This document shows, piece after piece, positions 59,901-64,000 of a DNA stretch of 64,000 nucleotides (the stretch's first letter is position 1; every line of letters begins with the position of its first letter). The position numbers were made by a program, and so were the translations under genes. The stretch covers positions 930,001 through 994,000 of the forward strand of contig NZ_JACRSO010000001.1 of the NCBI RefSeq assembly GCF_014384745.1, read 5' to 3'. This DNA is from Luoshenia tenuis. GTDB taxonomy: Bacteria; Bacillota; Clostridia; Christensenellales; GCA-900066905. The notes beneath the pieces are model-generated. The model was not told the DNA's origin. It worked only from the letters and a program-made list of their open reading frames with translations, and did not search any database.

Positions 59901-59930
59901 ATAATAGCAAAAAGGATCAAGTTCCGTCAA
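59901..59930 (-). promoter_or_regulatory. rho promoter P2 (proximal)
   Basis: TTGACG (59930-59925), 18 bases, TATTAT (59906-59901), giving a leader of about 215 bases with hairpins CCTGCATAAAAGCAGG and ACCCTTGAAAAAAGGGT. No gene is seen in the 59680-59982 gap. Confidence 0.65.
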
Positions 59931-59947
59931 GGCACAAATAAGCGAAA

Positions 59948-59977
59948 ATTATATCAAACGTTAAGGGAAGTTGTCAA
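59948..59977 (-). promoter_or_regulatory. rho promoter P1 (distal)
   Basis: TTGACA (59977-59972), 18-base spacer, TATAAT (59953-59948): perfect hexamers, 47 bases upstream of P2, starting inside the end of the rsmI region. Confidence 0.75.
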
Positions 59978-59982
59978 TTCTA

Positions 59983-60843
59983 TTAACTTTCTGTTAATTC
60001 TAATGCAATCTTATAAATATCGTCCTTTTTCACCTTGCGTGCACGTGCCAATTGCTTGATCGCTTCCTTTTTCTCCATCCCGCGATCTAGTAAAATTTTC
60101 AGTGCTTCTTCCACAGGCAACGCATCCAGTTCCGATAGCGGCGGCCGCTGCGGAGCGCCCTGCAACACGAGAACAAATTCCCCTTTGGGCGGATTCGCCT
60201 CAAAATATGCCGCGGCCTGCGCAACCGTTCCCCGGAAGACAGACTCATGTATTTTAGTCAGTTCCCGCAGCACGGCAATCCTCCGCTCACCGTCAGCCTC
60301 AGCCAGCGCCGCCAGCGTCCGGTTCAGCCGCTGCGGGCTCTCATAAAAAATACTGGTGCGCGTCTGCGCGAGCAAGTGCTCCATGGCCTCGCGCCTGGCC
60401 CGCCCCTCTCGTGGTAAAAATCCCTCAAATACAAAAGCGGTATTATCCATACCTGAGAGGACCAACGCGGTTAACGCCGCGCAGGCGCCCGGCAGTACGG
60501 TAAACGGCACGCCATGCTCAATACACAGCTGCACCAGTACCGCTCCGGGGTCGGATACGCCCGGCATACCTGCATCGGATACCATCGCCGCACTCTCTCC
60601 TGCCTGCAACCGCGCGACGATCTTTTCAGCGCTGGCGCGCTCGTTATGCTCATGGCAGGATAGGAGCGGTTTTTTAATTTCGTAATGGTTGAGCAGTTTG
60701 AGCGTATGCCGCGTATCCTCACAGGCGATGAAATCGACCTGCTCCAGCGTATGCAAAACCCGCAGCGTGATGTCCTCAAGGTTGCCAATAGGGGTCGCGC
60801 ACAGATAAAGCCACCCCGGTGAAACCATATTACGCTCGCCCAT
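59983..60843 (-). CDS. rsmI: 16S rRNA (cytidine1402-2'-O)-methyltransferase
   Basis: 286 residues from ATG at 60843 (GGAGTGA upstream); a longer reading from 61044 would overlap trmN6 wholesale. GWLYLCATPIGNLEDITLRVL, EDTRHTLKLLNHY, SCHEHNE, SDAGMPGVSDPG and the C-terminal HTH-like LARARKVKKDDIYK are typical of RsmI. Methylates C1402 of 16S rRNA. Confidence 0.96.
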   Translation of the reverse strand: MGERNMVSPGWLYLCATPIGNLEDITLRVLHTLEQVDFIACEDTRHTLKLLNHYEIKKPLLSCHEHNERASAEKIVARLQAGESAAMVSDAGMPGVSDPGAVLVQLCIEHGVPFTVLPGACAALTALVLSGMDNTAFVFEGFLPREGRARREAMEHLLAQTRTSIFYESPQRLNRTLAALAEADGERRIAVLRELTKIHESVFRGTVAQAAAYFEANPPKGEFVLVLQGAPQRPPLSELDALPVEEALKILLDRGMEKKEAIKQLARARKVKKDDIYKIALELTES

Positions 60844-60847
60844 TCTC

Positions 60848-61591
60848 TCACTCCGATCCATATATTTTAACCATTTCAGGCGTATAATTTCCCTGCGCAT
60901 CATATAAGATGAGCGGAGCTTGCCAAACGGCGTCTTTACCGCCGCCGCGGGTGCCTTCCAACAATACAAGGCTGGGATCTCTTCCCGCCCTGGCCTGCAC
61001 AATGCGCACGCGCTTAGGGGACAGGCTCGCCTTTCCCATGGCAATGATAGCTTCTGCCGCGCGCTGTGCCGGCAGCACCAGATCTAGTGCGCCCCGCGGG
61101 CATAGACATGCAGCCGCCAGCGCTATACACGCTTCCAAGGTCATCCCGCTCTCAAACCGGGCCAGCCGCTGCGCGGGGTCTTCCGGCATCGCACGCCCGT
61201 CATCCGGCCAATAAGGCGGGTTGCACACGATCAATTCGTAATTGCGCAGCGCTTTATGTGCCGGCAATTCTCTGGCATCCGCCTTTACGATATGCGCCTT
61301 CAAATCATTGCCCGCCAACGTGCGCGCTAGCATATCACAATTCTCCTGCTGTAATTCCAGAAAGGTCATCTCTACCCCAGGACAGTGCGCCATCAGCAGT
61401 AGCCCAACCGCGCCATTGCCTGCGCAAAGATCCAAAACACGCTTTGCCCGCATACGCCGCGCAAAATGTGCCAGCAATACCGAATCGGTACCAAAGCAGA
61501 AGCGATCCGGCCGCTGGATGATCTTTAGCCCATCGGCCTGCAAGTCGTCCAGCCGCTCGCCCGGCAACAGTTGCCAATCTTTATCTGCCAT
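60848..61591 (-). CDS. trmN6: tRNA1(Val) A37 N6-methyltransferase-like protein
   Basis: 247 residues, SAM methyltransferase: RVLDLCAGNGAVGLLLM and NPPYW in IVCNPPYWPDD, matching YabB/TrmN6. Followed four bases later by rsmI, as in the yabB-yabC neighbourhood of Bacillus. Target position is inferred from family only. The start at 61591 is GTG- or ATG-type with a ribosome site GGGTGGCGAC upstream. Confidence 0.9.
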   Translation of the reverse strand: MADKDWQLLPGERLDDLQADGLKIIQRPDRFCFGTDSVLLAHFARRMRAKRVLDLCAGNGAVGLLLMAHCPGVEMTFLELQQENCDMLARTLAGNDLKAHIVKADARELPAHKALRNYELIVCNPPYWPDDGRAMPEDPAQRLARFESGMTLEACIALAAACLCPRGALDLVLPAQRAAEAIIAMGKASLSPKRVRIVQARAGRDPSLVLLEGTRGGGKDAVWQAPLILYDAQGNYTPEMVKIYGSE

Positions 61592-61629
61592 GTCGCCACC
61601 CCGCTCCCTGCACGCCTACTATAGGTCAG

Positions 61630-61670
61630 TATAACAAAATCGCCCAAGGGAATCTATACCCTTGGGCGAT
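61630..61670 (-). terminator. Terminator of the NlpC/P60 gene
   Basis: ATCGCCCAAGGG / CCCTTGGGCGAT with eight-base loop, followed on the minus strand by TTTGTTATACTG. Confidence 0.9.
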
Positions 61671-61690
61671 CAAAGTTGTTCGATTAGGTT

Positions 61691-62812
61691 TTACAGAACG
61701 CGCCGGCCCCAGCTGAAGCGCTGCTGATAATAACCAGAGGACAGGCTGCTGATCACCACGCAGCGGGCCTTACCGGAGCTGCAATGGATGAACTGGCCGC
61801 CGCCGATGTAAATACCGGCGTGATCGCTCAGGTCGTTATCGTCAACCGTGTTGAAGAATACCAGGTCGCCGGGCTGCAACGCAGAGGCGCTGGAGATCTT
61901 CGTGCCGTAATCAGAATAGCCCTGGCTCTGCGCGGTGCGCGGCAGAGAGATGCCATACTGACGGAACACATAGCACGTGAAGCCCGTGCAGTCAAAGGTA
62001 TCTGGACCATTTGCGCCGTAAACATAGGGCCGTCCCAAGAACTTCTTCGCCGTGGCGATGATGTTCTGCGCCGAAGAGCTACCGGAAGAGCTGCTGCCGG
62101 AAGCCGTGTTGGACGGCGTTTCATCCTTCTTCGCGCTGGAGTCGTTCTTGCTGCTCGAGCTAGAAGAAGACTTATCCGTGTTGGAGCTGGAACTGCTGGC
62201 ATTGCTGTTCGAGCTGGCCGCAGGCGTCTTAGAGGCATTCTGCTTGGAAACAGCCTTGGAGCTGTTCAGCTTGTCCTCCGTCTTGGGACCTACGATACCA
62301 TCGGCCACCAAGCCGTTGGCGCTCTGGAACTGCTTGACCGCTTCCGTGGTAATCGGGCCAAAGTAACCCGTTACACTGGAGTGGGTATAATAACCCAGCT
62401 CTTTCAAACGGGACTGGACGCCGCTTACGCTATCGCCCCGGTCGCCCAGCAGCAGCAAATCATCACTGCTCGCCGCGCTACCTTCGCCGCCCACGCTGTT
62501 GATGAAATCACTGTAACTGGAGCCAAAGAGAAGCTTCAAGGTCTTCTCGCCAGCCACACCGTCAATCTCCAGGTCGTTATATTTCTGGAACTGAGACAGG
62601 GCAGAAGTGGTGATCTCACCATAATAGCCCGTCACATCCGCGAAATAGTAGCCCTTCTTGATCAGCTGTTGCTGGATCTTTTTAACGGCCTCCCCCTCGC
62701 TGCCCAAGCGGTACACGGTACCAGCCGCCTGCGCCGGAGCGGGCGAGAACCCTAATAAGCTGATAGCGCATGCGCCCGCAAGCAGCAGACTCGTTATCTT
62801 CTTACAATTCAA
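61691..62812 (-). CDS. Secreted NlpC/P60 peptidoglycan endopeptidase with two PG-binding domains
   Basis: 373 residues. Signal peptide to about residue 29 (ends APAQAA), two peptidoglycan_binding_1 modules (about 37-95, EGEAVKKIQQQLIKKGYY; about 127-180, RLKELGYYTHSSVTGYFG), a Ser/Asn-rich linker (about 190-255) and an NlpC/P60 domain with Cys in FDCTGFTCYVFR and His in DHAGIYIGGGQFIHCS. It cuts peptidoglycan stem peptides outside the cell. Rare TTG start at 62812 preceded by GCAGGTG. Downstream of a cluster of four TTTATTACG sites. Confidence 0.95.
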   Translation of the reverse strand: MNCKKITSLLLAGACAISLLGFSPAPAQAAGTVYRLGSEGEAVKKIQQQLIKKGYYFADVTGYYGEITTSALSQFQKYNDLEIDGVAGEKTLKLLFGSSYSDFINSVGGEGSAASSDDLLLLGDRGDSVSGVQSRLKELGYYTHSSVTGYFGPITTEAVKQFQSANGLVADGIVGPKTEDKLNSSKAVSKQNASKTPAASSNSNASSSSSNTDKSSSSSSSKNDSSAKKDETPSNTASGSSSSGSSSAQNIIATAKKFLGRPYVYGANGPDTFDCTGFTCYVFRQYGISLPRTAQSQGYSDYGTKISSASALQPGDLVFFNTVDDNDLSDHAGIYIGGGQFIHCSSGKARCVVISSLSSGYYQQRFSWGRRVL

Positions 62813-62865
62813 CTTTTCACACCTGCTTTCCCCGAATTTACTGTAGCATGATTGATCATGACGTT

Positions 62866-62871
62866 ATTATA
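62866..62871 (-). promoter_or_regulatory. -10 box of the NlpC/P60 gene
   Basis: TATAAT on the minus strand, 54 bases before the TTG start, with TTGCGG 18 bases upstream (three of six consensus bases). Confidence 0.5.
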
Positions 62872-62939
62872 GCGGATAAAAGGCCTTGTCCGCAAATCTT
62901 TTAACTCCGTTTAAACCCGATTTGGGCTTAAATTCCGGG

Positions 62940-62963
62940 TTTTATTACGTTTCCGTAATAAAA
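62940..62963. repeat. Palindrome TTTTATTACG-TTTC-CGTAATAAAA
   Basis: Ten perfect pairs with a four-base centre, about 70 to 90 bases upstream of the NlpC/P60 -10 box. Contains two of the four TTTATTACG copies. Confidence 0.6.
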
Positions 62964-63009
62964 CTATTAATATTTTCTTCGATTTCCTCTGTTTTCCTCC
63001 GGTTTTCAG

Positions 63010-63060
63010 GCTATTTATTACGCAATTTTAATAATTTATTAAATTTACGTAATAAATAGC
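63010..63060. repeat. Nested AT-rich inverted repeats upstream of NlpC/P60
   Basis: Outer arms GCTATTTATTACG (63010-63022) and CGTAATAAATAGC (63048-63060), 13 perfect pairs; inside lies a second palindrome TTTAATAA-T-TTATTAAA. Carries the third and fourth TTTATTACG copies. The rest of the 62813-63251 gap holds no gene. Confidence 0.6.
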
Positions 63061-63186
63061 TTCTCTTTCTGTTTGTAGCCCCTACATCTATTCTCTACCG
63101 AACTTGGCCTGAATCGGCCGTTCTTGCCGCCCCGGTAAACATCAGCTCCATCTCGGTGCCGACGCCGTACGCATTCCATTCTACCA

Positions 63187-63230
63187 CAAAGGGCTCCGAT
63201 AGGCCAGCAGAACAGCCATCGGAGCCCTTG
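63187..63230 (-). terminator. Terminator of the PfkB kinase gene
   Basis: GGGCTCCGAT / ATCGGAGCCC hairpin, extended by CC/GG pairs; the U tract (CTTTGT) is short. Confidence 0.75.
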
Positions 63231-63251
63231 TTCTTTTCCTTTGCTACAAAA

Positions 63252-64000
63252 TCAGCGTAAGGGATATTCCTCGTAAAGGGACAGCGCCTGCGCCAAGGGA
63301 CGCATCCCCTCCGTGCTGCCTTCTGCAGACAACGAGCAGGCCGCACTGGCAATGCCATAACGGATCGCCTCTTTTAACGGCTTACCCTGGTAAGCGCCAT
63401 AAAGCACACCCGCGCAAAAAGCGTCCCCAGCGCCTACCGTTCCCTTGATATATCCCTTCGGGAGCACCAGGCTCCCCATCTGCACCAATTCCCCGCTTAT
63501 GCAATCCAGCCCGAAAGCCCCTTCAGTGGCGTGGACCACGACCCATTTAGCAACGCCCATATCCTGTATCATGCGCAGCGCATCCGGCATATTCGCAGCG
63601 ATTAACGCATCGCCCGCGCGCAGCGGGATCCCTGTGGTCTGTTCAGCTTCAAGCTCGTTGATGATGCAATAATCCGTGTATTTCAGCGCCGGCGGCACCA
63701 GCGCCTGGAAGCGCCCGCCCGCACCGCTGACCACATCGATGGAGGTTTCGATCCCCTGCTGGCGCGCCTGGCAAAGCAGCTGCGCCATCTTGGTGCCGTA
63801 GTCCGGGTCGGGCTGATCCAACGCCCCCAGCAGCAGGATATATCCCACATGCAGCAGGCTGATGTCCAGCTGATCCCAATTCATATGTCTTAAGGAAAAA
63901 AGATCGTTCGCGCCGGGATAGGTAAAAAAGGTGCGCTGTTTGGTCTGCTCATCGCTCATCACCGCCGTGAAAGCCGTGCGCCCTTCAAAGGCGATCTGTG
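63252..64000 (-). CDS. PfkB-family carbohydrate kinase (5' end outside window)
   Basis: The reading frame continues to the right edge (upstream residues ...QIAFEGRTAFTAV are in frame), so only the C-terminal ~249 residues are visible. QRTFFTYPGAND, the catalytic GTVGAGDAFCAGVLYG (anion hole and base Asp), and EAIRYGIASAACSLSAEGSTEG are typical of PfkB/ribokinase kinases. Substrate cannot be told; the FFTYPGAND signature is frequent in fructokinase-like members. Terminator at 63187-63230. Confidence 0.9.
   Translation of the reverse strand, partial: QIAFEGRTAFTAVMSDEQTKQRTFFTYPGANDLFSLRHMNWDQLDISLLHVGYILLLGALDQPDPDYGTKMAQLLCQARQQGIETSIDVVSGAGGRFQALVPPALKYTDYCIINELEAEQTTGIPLRAGDALIAANMPDALRMIQDMGVAKWVVVHATEGAFGLDCISGELVQMGSLVLPKGYIKGTVGAGDAFCAGVLYGAYQGKPLKEAIRYGIASAACSLSAEGSTEGMRPLAQALSLYEEYPLR

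Noticed and set aside
1..64000. CRISPR array, tRNA, rRNA, insertion sequence or prophage
   Set aside because: I looked for spaced direct repeats, tRNA arms with TTCGA loops, transposase or phage proteins and found none.

Overview
The window reads as a chromosomal segment of a moderately high-GC, low-copy-repeat, endospore-forming member of the Firmicutes (class Clostridia; a Christensenellales-type lineage is possible but cannot be settled from sequence alone). Reasons: a truncated Spo0A-like receiver at the left edge, both dipicolinate synthase genes (dpaA, dpaB), an LL-diaminopimelate aminotransferase, a nine-gene V/A-type ATPase operon, strong AGGAGG-type ribosome binding sites, frequent GTG/TTG starts and conserved Firmicutes synteny (rho, rpmE, DUF1385, prmC, prfA, tsaC, ywlE, rpiB, upp). 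I see no rRNA, tRNA, insertion sequence, prophage or CRISPR array.

Layout. 1-9 kb: spo0A-like gene (cut by the window edge), glycerol kinase, a small MGMT-family gene, a four-gene GldA/GldF/GldG/DUF4340 ABC export operon, a large unrecognised protein. 9-15 kb: an RluA-type pseudouridine synthase, then a compact sugar operon made of a class II ketose-bisphosphate aldolase, an ADP-dependent (archaeal-type) sugar kinase, an RpiR/SIS regulator and a D-lyxose-isomerase-like cupin, then a rhodanese and an SDR reductase. 15-24 kb: GH3 glucosidase with an AraC regulator, a P-loop ATPase, dpaAB, a lower-GC divergent AraC/unknown pair, and a lipoprotein/XRE divergent pair with duplicated operators. 24-36 kb: a long leftward biosynthetic run purA, glnA, an ANTAR regulator, carA, a carB-dapF fusion, nadE, dapL and a hydrolase. 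36-42 kb: glutamate dehydrogenase, a flippase-like membrane protein, a GH18 enzyme, VanZ, an amidohydrolase. 42-60 kb: leftward rho, rpmE, DUF1385, prmC, prfA, ZIP transporter, tsaC, ywlE, rpiB, upp, then the V-ATPase operon. 60-64 kb: trmN6-rsmI, a secreted NlpC/P60 hydrolase and a PfkB kinase cut by the right edge.

How it fits together. The 24-36 kb run joins nitrogen assimilation (GlnA, ANTAR regulator, GdhA beside it), carbamoyl phosphate, purine, NAD and diaminopimelate/lysine synthesis; dihydrodipicolinate from the same lysine route feeds DpaAB for spore dipicolinate. The most unusual items are the ADP-dependent kinase sugar cassette with a strong promoter/operator, the CarB-DapF fusion protein, the V-ATPase (with a sodium-binding signature in its rotor subunit) placed directly after upp where Bacillus subtilis carries its F-type ATP synthase, an intrinsically disordered insertion in Rho, and several well-formed but unassigned cis-elements (twin XRE operators, a TGTGA-N6-TCACA palindrome over the spo0A -10 region, a purA leader hairpin, and four TTTATTACG sites upstream of the NlpC/P60 gene).
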